Shown here in pieces: positions 45,823 to 57,317 of a stretch of 64,000 bases of DNA; within the stretch, counting starts at the first letter, position 1, and each line of letters starts with the position of its first letter. The translations under genes were made by a program, and so were the position numbers. The DNA is taken from assembly GCA_015501055.1 (NCBI GenBank), contig JADNYV010000005.1, positions 620,001-684,000 of the forward strand, given 5' to 3'. The stretch is from Mucidula mucida. Taxonomy: Eukaryota; Basidiomycota; Agaricomycetes; Agaricales; Physalacriaceae. Under the pieces are notes generated by a model. That model ran no database searches and had not been told where the DNA came from. It saw only the letters and a list, made by a program, of their open reading frames with translations.

Positions 45823-47703
45823 ATGTCGGGGTGCGTACTTTTCACGTCGCGTCGGCTCTAGCTAACATATGGTAAAGCACTCGGATGCCATATACCAACA
45901 CCGAAGATAAGCGCCTGGTAGAATACCTCGCGCTTCATAATACAGACGGTGTTGGAAGAAAAGGCAACAAGTTATACCAGGAGCTGGTCAATGTACGAAT
46001 ACTCTTCATGTCTCTATCTCGCTCACTTTTTTTGGTAGGATCCTAAAGCACGTCCTTGGAGTGTAGCCCATTCATTCCAATCCTGGCGCGATCGATACGT
46101 CAAAAACCAAGACATGTTCGATCCAGCTATTAGGCGCTACATTCGGGACAGGAAAGTTCAAGTCAAGAAGGAGGACAACAATCAACAAGAACAATCCGTT
46201 ACGCGCAAACGAAAGCGCAGTCCGGAAACTACGTCCCCACAAGACGCGAAATCTCCCCGCAAGATCATCAAGCTAGCATCTCCGCGTCATGCAACCGAGT
46301 GCGTTATACCCTATTCGCCCAATCGTTCATATCTGACCTTTGTTTAGAACCGACATCCCAGCACCCACTCCGTCTGCACAACCACTTTACCCTGATATTT
46401 CCTCCCTTCAAAACCCCAAAACTAATCCAAACGTCGAGACTACCAAGCCGAACAAAGTACTGCGCCGACGCCAACGAACACCAGACCGCGATTCTGGATT
46501 TTGCGAGACTTCGCCTTCGGTATCGGACTCTCCAAGACTACTACCACGTCGTCTTCCTCGCATGGCAGATGGACCATTCGGGAACAGGCTTAAAGTCCCG
46601 CGTAAAGTCGTCGCTAGTTCTGATGATGAAGACGTCGATCAACTTCGCGTTGAGGAGACTTCTGGAGCTTTACCTGACCATAAACCAAGGAGACAACCGT
46701 CAATACCCCTCATATCATCTCAGCCCAAAGCGCAGAAAATGGCTTTACCCTCTTTAGTGGCATCTAGATTGGCCTCGAAGAAACGGGCAGCTATCAAGGC
46801 AAAAGCGGCTGAGCCTTCTACTGCAGTGCAGGCCAAGGCACCCCGTTCGGATGTTGCTGGTGCATCAGTCCAGTCATACGGCGCATTGACTGCTTTCAAC
46901 AAGCCGGGCGAGTCTTCTCGAGTCAAGTTGGATCAACCGCTGCAACGAAACGAAGAAAGAGGTCTCCCGTCATCCGACGATGACCCTTTCGTTGCCCCAA
47001 TCCAACCACGTACTCGGAGGCATACTGAAGTCATTCCTCGAATCGATTTACAGACCATCCAACGTCGAAAGTCGCTTCCCACTTCACATCTTGAGGACCA
47101 GACTCTACTTTTGCAGCTGGGAATATCATCAATGATCGCCAACTGGTCAAAAACGTATCATCTCACAGAGGACCGTATTCGACCTGTCTGGCAGGCATTC
47201 CAGGATATTCGGAAGACTGAAAAGGTCCTCAACTCTATGCGACAGGCTGCGGAGAAGGAAATGAGGAAGGGCATCAGCAATTTTAACAATCGTCAGGCTT
47301 CTGGATCCCATTCCAAGCTGAAGGAGGAATTGAAGATCGTGCCGCTGTCCGACGATGATGAAGTTGATGGCGCTTACGAGCCTCCTTCACAGTCTCGAGC
47401 GGGAAAGTTTTTGAAGCTGTCCAAGAGGGGGATGATCGAGGAGGCGATGGAGAGAGATCAAAGGCGAGCCAGTGGCGGTCGACGGCGCATTGCTTCGCGT
47501 CTAGAATCATCACCAACGAAGCCAGAAACTCCCAGTCCTCCTGAGAGGCTTGTTCCGAGGTGGAAGACTTGGGGGCCCAAAGAAGATCAGGTTTTGCGTT
47601 CGTTGACTCCCCGAGATCTTTCGGAAGGTCGCAAACTACAAGAACGGTTCGGAGTTGACATGGTACTGGAAAGGATACATGATGTTTTGTTCAAGAATTG
47701 ATC
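45823..47703 (+). CDS. Rap1-type telomere protein with N-terminal Myb domain
   Basis: Rap1 (TERF2IP) is a shelterin component at telomeres. Exons 45823-45830 (MSG), 45878-45992, 46039-46298, 46348-47703. The first 75 residues form a Rap1-type Myb domain: RMPYTNTEDKRLVEYLALHN, LYQELVN spliced to DPKARPWSVAHSFQSWRDRY and VKNQDMFDPAIRRYIRD. Long basic, Ser/Pro-rich linkers follow (TRKRKRSPETTSPQDAKSPR), then a helical region (SMIANWSKTYHLTEDRIRPV, WQAFQDIRKTEKVLNSM) and a C-terminal block (WKTWGPKEDQVLRSLTPRDL, KLQERFGVDMVLERIHDVLF). No N-terminal BRCT domain is present. The Rap1 call rests mainly on the Myb domain (Y-T-x-E-D, W-R-D-R-Y-V-K). Confidence 0.72.
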
Positions 47704-47931
47704 TAGCCTGTTCTCTGCTATACGCGTAGCGTACCAAGGCGCGAACGTGGAGATTCTTATTTGTTGGTTGTCCTATGCTCATGATACCTTACCTTATGAG
47801 TATTCGTACTCCATGCCACACGACATTCTTCGAGCAGCCTGGGCAAATTCACCGTTGGATTTTTGCCAGGAGTTTATCCTTGTACTCGTGTCATATTTTA
47901 TGAACGGTAACCTCATTCCGTCATGGTCGGA

Positions 47932-48700
47932 TCAGTACAGCGGCGCGATGAAGATGTAGAATTCACCCATAGTTTCGAGGGGTATCGATTCTGTCCTGTC
48001 GCGGCCATGAAAAGATCCTTCGCTCGATAGGATTGGCTGAGCGAGACGTTGAAAAGCTCCAAGAGATGTCTCGATTGAACGTCCAGCCGCCACTGAGTAT
48101 GCCAGGAAGTAGGTACCCAAGGCTTTCTCGTACTCTAGGACCCATACCTAGATCGAGGTGGCGCTACGGTGCAATACAACGTTGATGTCAAGCTGGCCGA
48201 AGCATTCGATGTAGATTCTCCAGCGCGCTCAGCCAAATAGTGGAAATATCCATGGCCCCTTATCCGCGGTCTTGTGCTATTGAACGGAATACTTAGCAGT
48301 ACTTGTCCTTTGCAACTCGGCACGTTCTTTGAAAATTCTGGACCGTTGAAAACCATGACAGATACCATTCAGAATCAATGCCAGCGGTATGGCCACGCCG
48401 AACGATTTCCGCCATTCTTCGCAGTCGTACAGCATCTTTTTGGCGAGTGTCACGTCAAACTTGCAAGCGCGCAAGCATGTACTGGAGGCTTAGTGCATTT
48501 TAAAGAATTCTTGAATGAACCAACCTTCTTGCTTGATTTCCTTCTTCAACCTATTCAAGGCGTGCCGTTGGGGGATTGAGCAGTTTATCAAGCGGCCCAC
48601 GGGAGGGCGATAATCTGGCGTGACGGGAATTGAGTTGTTGGGCAAATGGTGGCGGAAGGCAGTGCTCTGATCAAACAAGAGAGCATGAACAAGATTATCA
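47932..48700 (-). pseudogene. Decayed SEC14-type phosphatidylinositol transfer protein copy
   Basis: SEC14 proteins exchange phosphatidylinositol and phosphatidylcholine through a CRAL-TRIO fold. On the minus strand, recognisable fragments occur in the right order but in different frames and with stops: PPVGRLINCSIPQRHALNRL and KKEIKQEGWFIQEFF, a stop codon, then ACKFDVTLAKKMLYDCEEWR-KSFG (CRAL-TRIO N), IYIECFGQLDINVVLH, VLEYEKALGTYFLAYSVAAG, and PLETMGEFYIFIAPLY (the conserved PETMGKFYIINAP block). Frames shift at several places, there is an in-frame stop before the ACKFDV segment, and several conserved residues are changed (for example R to C in the usual LRARKFDV). Unlike the homopolymer-type breaks elsewhere, this copy carries many substitutions, so it is a genuine relic. 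Confidence 0.8.
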
Positions 48701-48927
48701 TTATATGAATCCCGTACGATGCTGGCAGTGAGTTGAGTCACGAGCACAGCGCTATGATATACATCAATTTTAGTACTAGTGGGTGTGGGTAGAGGGGAAA
48801 AGCTACAAGTACAGAATTCTGCAAGTTGAAAGCAAATGGTAGGGATACAGTGATGTTGGCACAGACACAAAACTCAGAGCAAAAGGAAAGTCGGATGCGG
48901 TTCGCCCATATTATAATTAGGATAACA

Positions 48928-50188
48928 TTAGATAATGTCCCAAAGGTCCTCCAAAGCACAACAGAACTGCAAGGGAGTCAGCGCACGATAGAAAGAGGTG
49001 AATACTCAGCAGACCTTGCCACAGGCCACGCTCGCACTGAGAGGATAGTTGCTAATACTGATCTTTTCGTCAACGAAAGCATCCGCAAAATCGTCCTTGC
49101 CCCGAGCCATAGCGCCAACAAAGACGGCAACATTATGGCTCTTCGGCAGTGTGGTCAAGTAGTTGGAGAGCCGGATAGTCGGCGAGTCACCGGACAGGGC
49201 TACGAGAGAATAAATATGTGGTACGAAGAGTTGGAGGTGGATGCCTACTGAGCTTGATGGTATTGGGCGGGAAATGATCAATGACAGGGTTCTAACGAAT
49301 GGTCTGAGCATGAACGTAAAAGTGCGGGACCACCTGATCTTACCTTTATGACCTTGAGAAGTTTTTCGGGACCATTGACGCCACGTATGGATAACTTGTG
49401 TAAGAGCTGGACTGGGGAACATTAATTGGAGGCGGGAATCGACAGGAAAACTGAAGATACCCATGAGCCCACTGAAGCGCTTGAAGGTTCTGGGTATCCT
49501 GACGTGCGGATTGACTTCGATTAGCACGCCTTTTGCGGTGTGAATATAAACTTGAAGAAGGCCGGCCTTGTTAAGTGGGGAATCAAGGAGAGTTAATAGA
49601 CACTGGAAGACGATTAGATGGATTGAAGTAGAGATGTTGTTAACCCACTTGATGAGTAATGTCAGGCCGGGCATCTGCAATATCCCTGCCCGTCTTGGCT
49701 AAAATGCTCTGATGGTCATCACAGTTGAGGAGGGTATATTTGACATCGCCTTCCCCTCTGCGTCCGTTCTTGGCGCTACCACTGGAGATACGGTATGTCT
49801 CCAAGCATGCTTGCTCCAAGACGACGAATAAACGACGCTGGGAGTTTGCGGCGACGCCCTTTGGAACGTGGGCCTGCACAGGAAGCATGGCTGGGTTCGC
49901 CGACGGAAGTTTGCGTGCCTTTACAGGTAGAGGCTTTATCGGTCGGGCGTCGTCAGCAGGGGCAGTGTTTTCGTCAGTGTCACTGTCGTCGTCGTCCATC
50001 TCAGAGCCTGAAGGACTGGCCTGTCTGCGACGCTGAGCAGGTCGCTCGCCAGGAGTTGATTTTGGGCGTGCAGGGGGATGGTTTAGATCGTCTGGGTTGA
50101 ATAGATGGGACAAGTCGCGACGAAGGGCAGAAGCCTCGACGGCGATGAGAGAGCCAGAGTGGCGACGACGAGCTGGGACGGTGGTCAT
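48928..50188 (-). CDS. EMG1: EMG1/NEP1 rRNA pseudouridine methyltransferase
   Basis: SPOUT methyltransferase that modifies 18S rRNA and helps assemble the 40S subunit. ATG 50188 begins a disordered, basic N-terminus ([20 protein letters not shown], then [13 protein letters not shown]). The catalytic domain begins [16 protein letters not shown] and continues [20 protein letters not shown], then, after an intron (GTGGGT after THQ), [39 protein letters not shown], an exon with [20 protein letters not shown], then [20 protein letters not shown] and [14 protein letters not shown], ending [12 protein letters not shown] at 48928. [18 protein letters not shown] and the GAMARG turn are the SAM/RNA-binding signatures. 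A 41-bp repeat lies 22 bp upstream of the start. Confidence 0.95.
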
Positions 50189-50209
50189 GGTACGATGGAG
50201 AGTAAGATG

Positions 50210-50250
50210 TAAGCTATTTTTGATCAATTTCGGTCGTGCCCGGGTTCCGA
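50210..50250. repeat. 41-bp promoter repeat, copy 1
   Basis: Identical over 41 bp to 51450-51490. It lies 22-62 bp upstream of the EMG1 start on the same relative side as copy 2 lies to the NOPCHAP1-like start. Similarity continues loosely toward the gene (GAGAG-AAGATG in both). It contains palindromic TGATCA and CCCGGG cores. Confidence 0.9.
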
Positions 50251-50624
50251 TAACTCTGCGATCGCGTTCGAGATGCATCATTTATACATGAAAATGGCAT
50301 TCTGTTGTCTGTACGGCGACTTGTCTGCTCATGGGAGTTGTATTCACACGTAGATACACCCCGATAGCATTGGCAATAACAGTGCCGGGTGCAAGACATA
50401 AATTGCTGCTTAAGACGATCCTCTACGAATGACAAACACGTTTGGACCATTCCTTCTCACAACGAGTGTGGTGCTGTTTCTCTGAACAGCCGGAGACGAC
50501 TAAGAATTGCATCGTATCCCAGACAAGTTTCAGAAGATTGACAGCTGTCGTCGCGTATGGCGACGCGACCTATTCGCGATCACCTGCGACTCTTGCAAGC
50601 TGGCGCACAAGAAAGAGTAGAGTG
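50251..50624. other. Intergenic region upstream of EMG1
   Basis: About 370 bp between the promoter repeat and the 3' end of the NOPCHAP1-like gene. Short open frames lack recognisable features. Nothing else is seen. Confidence 0.5.
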
Positions 50625-51404
50625 CTATATATGAAAAGATGCTAGGTACAACATATATGGTAAGTAAAATACAGGAAACGAACACGCAAAGGACCACTTA
50701 GGACTCGGGGGACGCCAATCCTGGCTTCCCAGAACCACAATTTGTGGCGCCTTGCCCGACGGCGTGCGCCTAGGGAGTGGTTTTATGATGCGCGGGCAAG
50801 TAGAGTGGGATGTGATAATTTCAGAGGAGGAGTCCGAGTCGGTATCCGAGTCCGAGTCCTCGTCGTCTTCCGAATCGGACGACGAGGATGAGGAGGAACC
50901 CATCTCAAAGTCTTTCCCGTGCTGCTCAAAGACGCCAAGGCCGAGGTTCTGCACATCATCAGTATCAGTGGGTACATATGGGTGGTAGGAAGCACCATCT
51001 CGATGTACTGCTCCATGTTGTCCGCGAGATGCTCGATGTCCACGCTCTTGGGGTCCGCCTCGGCGCGCTGTGAGAGAATAGCGTTGGACGCCTCCATCTG
51101 CGGAAGGAAAGACTGCACACGCGCTAGGACTACGGTGGTCAGTCGCACGACACCTACGAGAAAGCGACTCACGATCTGCTGGGGGATCGATAGGAAATGT
51201 CTTGCGGTCACCGAATTCGAATGCTGTCGTGCTCGTCGCCACTACCGGCCTAGAGCTGTCGAGCTTGCGCATGTATGCCTCTATCAGTCAATGTTGTCAA
51301 GTAGCTAGATAAGCTGGAAGCGATGCGCGCGTACCCAGACGGCGATGGCGGGCCTCCTCGTCCTCAACTTCAAGCATTTCCCGTTGTTGGTCGTCGTTGC
51401 TCAT
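50625..51404 (-). CDS. NOPCHAP1-like (DUF4598) snoRNP-assembly protein
   Basis: Human NOPCHAP1 links NOP58 to the R2TP chaperone during box C/D snoRNP assembly. ATG 51404 (MSNDDQQREMLEVEDEEARH); an intron at 51337-51284 joins RRL to EAYMRKLDSSRPVVATST, and EFGDRKTFPIDPPAD. The family core is LARVQSFLPQMEASNAILSQ, RAEADPKSVDIEHLADNMEQ and YIEM, spliced (GT 50988-region to AG 50943-region) to NLGLGVFEQHGKDFEMG. The NLGLGVF after YIEM is the key signature. A Ser/Asp/Glu-rich acidic tail follows (SSSSSSDSEDDEDSDSDTD), then a basic Pro-rich end. The exact stop is uncertain because the last 30 residues (from SPKW) look like run-on. It is paired head-to-head with MDH. Confidence 0.68.
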
Positions 51405-51449
51405 GACGGAGCGGAAGCAAGGATGGGCAACATAGAGAGCAAGATGTCG

Positions 51450-51490
51450 TAAGCTATTTTTGATCAATTTCGGTCGTGCCCGGGTTCCGA
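51450..51490. repeat. 41-bp promoter repeat, copy 2
   Basis: Exact copy of 50210-50250. It sits in the 116-bp space between the NOPCHAP1-like start (51404, minus) and the malate dehydrogenase start (51521, plus), so it is in a bidirectional promoter. The same strand orientation as copy 1 relative to the minus-strand gene suggests a duplicated promoter piece. Confidence 0.9.
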
Positions 51491-51520
51491 ACCGTTCCTT
51501 TAACTCTCACCACGACCACC

Positions 51521-52782
51521 ATGTTCGCTCGTCCTGCTCTCCGTTCCGTTCTTCCCTCCGCTCGTGCTTTCTCTACCAGCTCCGCCAGACTTAGCAAAGT
51601 CGCCGTTCTCGGTGCTGGAGGCGGAATTGGCCAGCCACTGTCTCTTCTGCTCAAGAACGATCCTCTCGTGACGTCGCTGAGCCTCTACGATATTCGCGGC
51701 GCGCCTGGGGTTGCTGCCGATGTTAGCCACGTCGATACCGGCAGTGAGGTATGTTTTGTGCGATTTTCTGTCGCTCGTCACCCTAATACCTCTCTAGGTG
51801 AAAGGTTACGAAGCTGACCACTTGGACGCGGCGCTTGACGGTGTTGAGGTTGTCGTTATTCCTGCTGGTGTCCCAAGAAAGGTGCTTCAATTCTCCCTTG
51901 TGTAGCATCCTTTATTGACTGTTTTTATAGCCTGGCGTGAGTATATGCTCCTTTGTCGAGTGTCCGTTCTAACTCCGTCCGTAGATGACCCGTGATGATC
52001 TGTTCAATGTACGCGCCTCCTTTCGTTCCGCCTTGGAGATGACTGACAGCTAGTCTAGACCAACGCATCCATCGTCCGTGACCTGGCTACCGCAGTTGCT
52101 CGTGTTTCTCCCAAAGCCCATATCCTGGTGATCTCAAACCCGGTCAACTCAACTGTACCTATCGTCGCAGCTACCCTTGAGAAGGCTGGCGTCTTTGACC
52201 CCAAGCGTCTCTTTGGTGTAACAACACTCGATGTTGTCCGTGCCGCCCGATTCCTTTCCGGTATAGCTGGTGCTCCCCCCTCGGAAACCGTTGTCACTGT
52301 TATCGGTGGTCACAGTGGTGCCACCATTGTTCCTCTCCTATCACAGTCGAGCTATGGCAAGGCCGTCAAGGGTGATGTTTATGAGAAGCTTGTTCACCGC
52401 ATTCAGTTTGGTGGTGATGAGGTTGTCCAGGCGAAGGATGGTGCTGGCAGTGCTACCCTTTCCATGGCCTATGCTGGTGCTAAATTCACTCACGCTCTCC
52501 TCCGTGGTCTGAACGGCGAGAAGGGTGTTATTACACCTACTTTTGTCAAGAGCCCCCTGTTCGCTGACCAGGGCATTGACTTTTTCTCATCCAACGTTGA
52601 ACTTGGCGTATGTTTACCTTGCGTTTTTCCTCTTTGAAAAGTCTCAATATGTGTTCTAGGTGAACGGTGTCGAGACAATTCACCCTGTAGGACCTCTGTC
52701 GGCAGAAGAAGAGACATTGTTGGCTGCTTGCTTGCCAGAGTTGAAGAAGAACATTGAAAAGGGCAAGGCTTTTGTTGCCTAA
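51521..52782 (+). CDS. MDH1: Malate dehydrogenase, mitochondrial
   Basis: NAD-dependent oxidation of malate to oxaloacetate in the TCA cycle. ATG 51521 opens a mitochondrial presequence ([20 protein letters not shown]). The Rossmann turn [20 protein letters not shown] follows, then [91 protein letters not shown] (catalytic His in GGHSG) and [20 protein letters not shown], ending [10 protein letters not shown]. The exon layout is unusual: a 6-nt microexon 51931-51936 encodes only Pro-Gly and a 24-nt exon 51985-52008 encodes MTRDDLFN. Both are bounded by clean GT-AG introns. The frame is otherwise intact. Confidence 0.97.
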
Positions 52783-52887
52783 GCGTCCAGTCACTAGTTA
52801 GATACATGGTGCATGATAGTAGTTCAAACGTGATGCATGATTTGTCGGAACTTGCACTTGAATGCAGTAAGAGTAACATGGACAAAT

Positions 52888-55237
52888 ATGGATCTATCAC
52901 CAAAACCACCACATTCGCCGCTTGGACAGAGCCCTACGCCCAGAGAAAATTCTCGCTCACCACAAAATGACGGACCATCTACTTCGTACGAGTCAGGCCA
53001 GGCATCTCCTGCGTCCTTTCATGTCGCATCGCCAACCAGCCAAACCGGCAATTCTCCACGACCTCGTCGCCCCTCGAATTCACCTTCGCGTCGACCCAGA
53101 TCGCGTTCGCCACCTATTCGATATCGGCAAAGGTCATCGTCGCCTTCAAGCTATCGTGGTCGGGGAAGGGGTAGTCGTGGCAGAGGTCGTGGTCGAGGTA
53201 GAGGTGGGTATCGCGACGAATGGGCGCCATCATATCGCAGAGACGATGACCGGTCAAGAGGAAGCTTTCGTGGAAGAGCAGATGTGTATCTAGGCAGGCG
53301 GTAAGATTCATGACTACTTTACCATTTCTTGTAAAGGACTAACATAGCCATACAGGTCGCGTTCACCTCCTCGCCGTCGTCCTCCCTCACCTGGACCGCG
53401 TAGCAGCAGGTATTCGCCGCCCAGATATCGCTCTCCGCCTCCACGTCGACGATATGAATCACCTCGTCGGTCATCCCCACGACGTTATACCCCGCCGCCG
53501 CCACGCCGTTTTGATGATCCTCCTCAAAGACGATACGCCGGCTCACCTAGGCGATACGGGTCATCACCTAAACGACACTTGTCACCTCGATATAGTCGAC
53601 ATTCTTCTCCTAATAGAGACCTACCTTCAGGCAGGTCACCCGTTGGCGAGCCAGACAGACGCTCTCCTAGGCGGTCACCAGACCCAGGCGAACTCAGGGC
53701 TTCGCGTATTCGCGCGAGTCCACCTAGTGAACGGCGCAAGTTTCCCCCAGAATCAACTTCAAGATATGCTTCGCCTCCCCGCTCACCCCGTTCTCGTTCT
53801 CCTTCCCCGAATCGACGACGTAGTATGCTACCACCTCGCCGCGATCCTCTTTATCCTTTGTATGATGACCGAAGAGCAAGAGGCGGTCGTGGTCGTCCTC
53901 GTGGTCGAGGAAGAGGCATACCATTTGATTATGACAGAGATAGGCCCTTCCGTGGTCGTGGCAGAGGGTTCTATCATGGCGATTCACGTCGGTCTGACGA
54001 GGATCGAACTAGAGATCCTGCAGACACCCCAATGGACGTTGACTCAAAGCCAGAGTCTACGCTTGCGGACTCAACCATTCAGGATAACTTGGAAGAGGGC
54101 GAAACAAATGAGATCTCTATGCAAGTCGACGCTCCCGTGTCCTCCTTGGTGGAGACGTCTGAACCCCCTCGGGTATCATCACCACCCCGTGCACCGAGAG
54201 CGTTGCTTCCCCCAAAGCCTATCCAAGTTGCAGAACCACCGGAGCGTTTACGGCACGCAGCGTCCATATCTGACAGGGAACGCCAAAAGCTGCCGGATCG
54301 TCCAGCAGGCGAACGAGGTCTGCCTGATAGACCAAGGAGTGACGTTGAGTCTGACAAGTCACCCTATCATACCTCAACTACCCACCGCCCCAGAGAAACT
54401 GACGACAACAGCGCGATGAGGGACGTTGATCGTCCATCTCCAATACCATCCCCAGTCGCACGACAGCCCCCACCAGATAGTAACTTGCGCGAAGAAATCC
54501 GGGAAGCATCTTCGTCAAAACCGCTGGCAGTTTCTATACCGTCGATTTCGGCCGTCAGTGATTCTACGCCGGTCGGTACGCCACGTATTGATCAGTCCAT
54601 CATGCGTTTCCCCACACCAGCGAGCTCAACAACGCCTCGCTTCGATACACCACGACTCCCTTCCGCCCCAATACCCTCAGGTCCTCGTCTCTCGTCGGCA
54701 CGAGCACGAGGTGGCGCACCCAATGCGTTGCGTTTACCTTATATACACAAATATGCAACAAATCCTCGGGTCAAGGGAACTTTACACACAATCAACCAGA
54801 CCCTCAAGGCTATTGCTGATCTGAGAGAGCAGAGAAGGGTTTTAAAGGCACATTTGGAGGGCGGTGTCTCCATAGTGAATGCTTGTGTGCGAGTAGAGGA
54901 GGGTCCCCAAAGTTCTACCACCAAGCCGGCTCCAGTACCAATCTGGCAAGAGCGTGTTATTTGGAAGGGTGTCAGGGACGATGGCCCATTGACAGTTTTT
55001 GGCGTAGTGGATAAAGAAAAGCCCGAAGTCAACACATTCTTGGCATCCTTACCGAGCATAGAAACTTCGAAGCAGGAGGGAACAACTCGAGAGAAAATAC
55101 GGGCTGATTGGGAGGCTGAGCTGAGTCTAATCGAGTTGAAGGCCGCAGAACAGAGGAGGAGCGTTGCAGCAAGATTGATGGACAAGGCGAGATTGGGTCG
55201 CATGGGTATTGACTATAATGAAAGCGAGGCTACTTAG
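52888..55237 (+). CDS. SR/RGG-rich RNA-binding-type protein with conserved C-terminal domain
   Basis: Two exons, 52888-53300 and 53356-55237, about 760 residues. The N-terminal half is dominated by RS, RGG and PSP repeats: [66 protein letters not shown]-type repeats, and RGGRGRPRGRGRGIPFDYDR. This composition is typical of splicing/mRNP proteins that self-associate. The middle is Pro/Ser-rich. A folded C-terminal region (IHKYATNPRVKGTLHTINQT, LKAIADLREQRRVLKAHLEG, TREKIRADWEAELSLIELKA, RLMDKARLGRMGIDYNESEA) is helical and lacks RS repeats. I do not recognise that domain. An overlapping out-of-frame open frame (53454-54419) is a shadow of the repeat codons. Confidence 0.75.
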
Positions 55238-55309
55238 TTTACATTACTTACATACCGTACATTCAATGCCGCCACTTTGTTCCCACGCTTCCTGCCTCCT
55301 GCCGTCATA

Positions 55310-57317
55310 ATGGTCGCGCTCGCGGACACTGCTTCCGCTGTCAACGGTGCCGCCGTTACCAACGGTAAAGCCATTAAATCTAAAAATCAGCTCAGGCGCC
55401 TCAAGCAGAAGCAGAAGAAATCGTCTCAACCACAGCCGCCAGCAGTATGTCATGCAGCCATTGTTGTTACTTGCTGAATATTCAACTTTGTTCAGACGAC
55501 CGCGAAGGACGATTCAAGCAATGCTGAAGAGGAGGATGTCGAGTACGTTCCCGAGCCACTGGAAGCAGTCGAAGCCTTTTCAGATGTGTTTGCACGTTTC
55601 AAGCTACCAGAGGAAGCGACAGTGCGTCCATTATACCGTGCACTTTTGCTTTGGCTCATCTAGCGCGCCAGATAACTAAAGACCCAGAGAATGCAAAGGG
55701 AGAAATCATCAATTCCGACGACGAGGGACTCTCAGAGGGCGATTCGGACACGGAGAAGAAACCGATATCGAAAAAGAAACAACGCAAGATGGCGAGACTT
55801 ACCGTGGCCGAACTCAAGCAGCTCGTCAAGAAGCCAGAAGTGGTTGAGTGGACAGACGTCACCGCTGCCGACCCGCGACTGCTGCTACACTTGAAGAGTT
55901 ACCGAAATACCATCCCCATCCCCATACATTGGAGCGCCAAACGTGATTACCTCCAAGGCAAACGAGGAATAGAAAAGCCCCCATTTCAGTTGCCATCCTA
56001 TATTGCGGACACCGGAATAGCAACAATGCGCGATGCCGTCAAGGAGAAGGAGGCCAACATGTCACTCAAAGCCAAAACACGAGAGCGCGTGCAGCCAAAG
56101 ATGGGCAAGGTCGACATTGATTACCAGAAACTCCACGACGCATTCTTCAAGTTTCAGACGAAGCCGCTGGTAACTGGGTTTGGCGAGATGTGAGTAGCCA
56201 TTCATTGTTTCCAGCAGATGTTGAACCGTTCTCTAGGTACTACGAGGGCAAGGAGTTTGAAACATCACTCAAACAGAAGCGACCCGGAGACTTGTCACCC
56301 GAACTGGTTGAGGCGCTATCGATTCCTCCGCTTGCTCCCCCACCTTGGCTCATCAGTATGCAAAGATTTGGTCCCCCTCCCAGCTATCCAACTTTGCGGA
56401 TACCTGGGCTCAACGCACCTATACCCGAGGGGTGAGCAGGTCTATTTCTATGTTTATCAATGTTCTTACTTGATATGTTCTTAGCGCGCAGTGGGGATTC
56501 CACCCGGGTGGTTGGGGTAAACCGCCTCTTGATGAATACAATCGGCCGTTGTATGGTGATGTCTTTGGTGTTTTACCCAAAATACAGGATATGAGTGTAC
56601 GTTAACAAGCGTTCCAAACTCGAACCCGCTAATGTGCCTGTAGGGAGAGCCTGTAAACAAGGAACTTTGGGGAGAGCTGGAGCCGGAGGAAGGTGCGTAT
56701 TTTTTTCTCATCAACTACATATTGTTCATCGTCTTCCATTTACAGAAGAGGAATCAGACGAAAGTGAAGAGGAAGAGGATGAGGAAGAGGATGAGCCTGC
56801 ACCTGCGGAGGGCCTGCAGACACCTTCAGGCATGGCCACGCCTTCGGGTATGGCGAGCACCGTGTCGACTATTGCTGGCGGACTGGAGACACCGGATTTC
56901 CTGGAATTGCGAAAAACGTCACAAAGAACAGTGTCAGAGGCAATGGAGTCGTCAGGCCCACGTTCGTTATACCAGGTTGTACCGGAGAAGCAGACGTCTG
57001 TGCGTGGACTGATGGGCAGCGAGCGTGGATACGATGTTAGTGCTGTCGCAGGCGCCCCGATACCTGTTCTTGGCAACGAGCGGGGGACGAAACGCAAAGC
57101 TGGTGGTGTGGATGTATCTATCGACGCTGGCGATCTGGAGAACATGTCCGAGGAGGAGTTGAAACGAAAGTATGACGCCCATTCGCGAGGCAACGCCGGT
57201 GTTCCTGGAGCTGGCAGGGAGGACTTTTCGGACATGGTGGCAAAGGAGATGGCCAAAAAGAAGCAGAAGATGGACCGCGAGCGGGACGGCAAGAAGGGGA
57301 AGGAGTTTAAATTTTAG
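55310..57317 (+). CDS. Splicing factor 3B subunit 2 (SF3B2/Cus1)
   Basis: Component of the U2 snRNP SF3b complex that helps anchor U2 at the branch site. ATG 55310 (MVALADTASAVNG), exon 1 to 55444, exon 2 55496-55621 (VFARFKLPEEAT), then a long exon with KKKQRKMARLTVAELKQLVK, PEVVEWTDVTAADPRLLLHL, SYRNTIPIPIHWSAKRDYLQ, GKRGIEKPPFQLPSYIADTG, and MGKVDIDYQKLHDAFFKFQT. The DUF382 and PSP motifs (QRFGPPPSYPTLRIPGLNAP, AQWGFHPGGWGKPPLDEYNR-PLYGDVFG) are diagnostic; the downstream acidic stretch DESEEEEDEEEDEPAP and basic C-terminus (KKKQKMDRERDGKKGKEFKF) complete it. The junction after EEAT at 55621 does not keep frame with the next exon and may be one base short. Confidence 0.94.

Noticed and set aside
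50210..50250. tRNA gene at the 41-bp repeat
   Set aside because: A GGTTCCGA stretch resembles a T loop but no acceptor, D or anticodon arm can be folded around it.
53454..54419. A 321-codon plus-strand open frame in the SR/RGG gene
   Set aside because: It is out of frame with the strongly RS/RGG-patterned gene and consists of shifted repeat codons (His/Leu/Val-rich), a shadow of codon bias.
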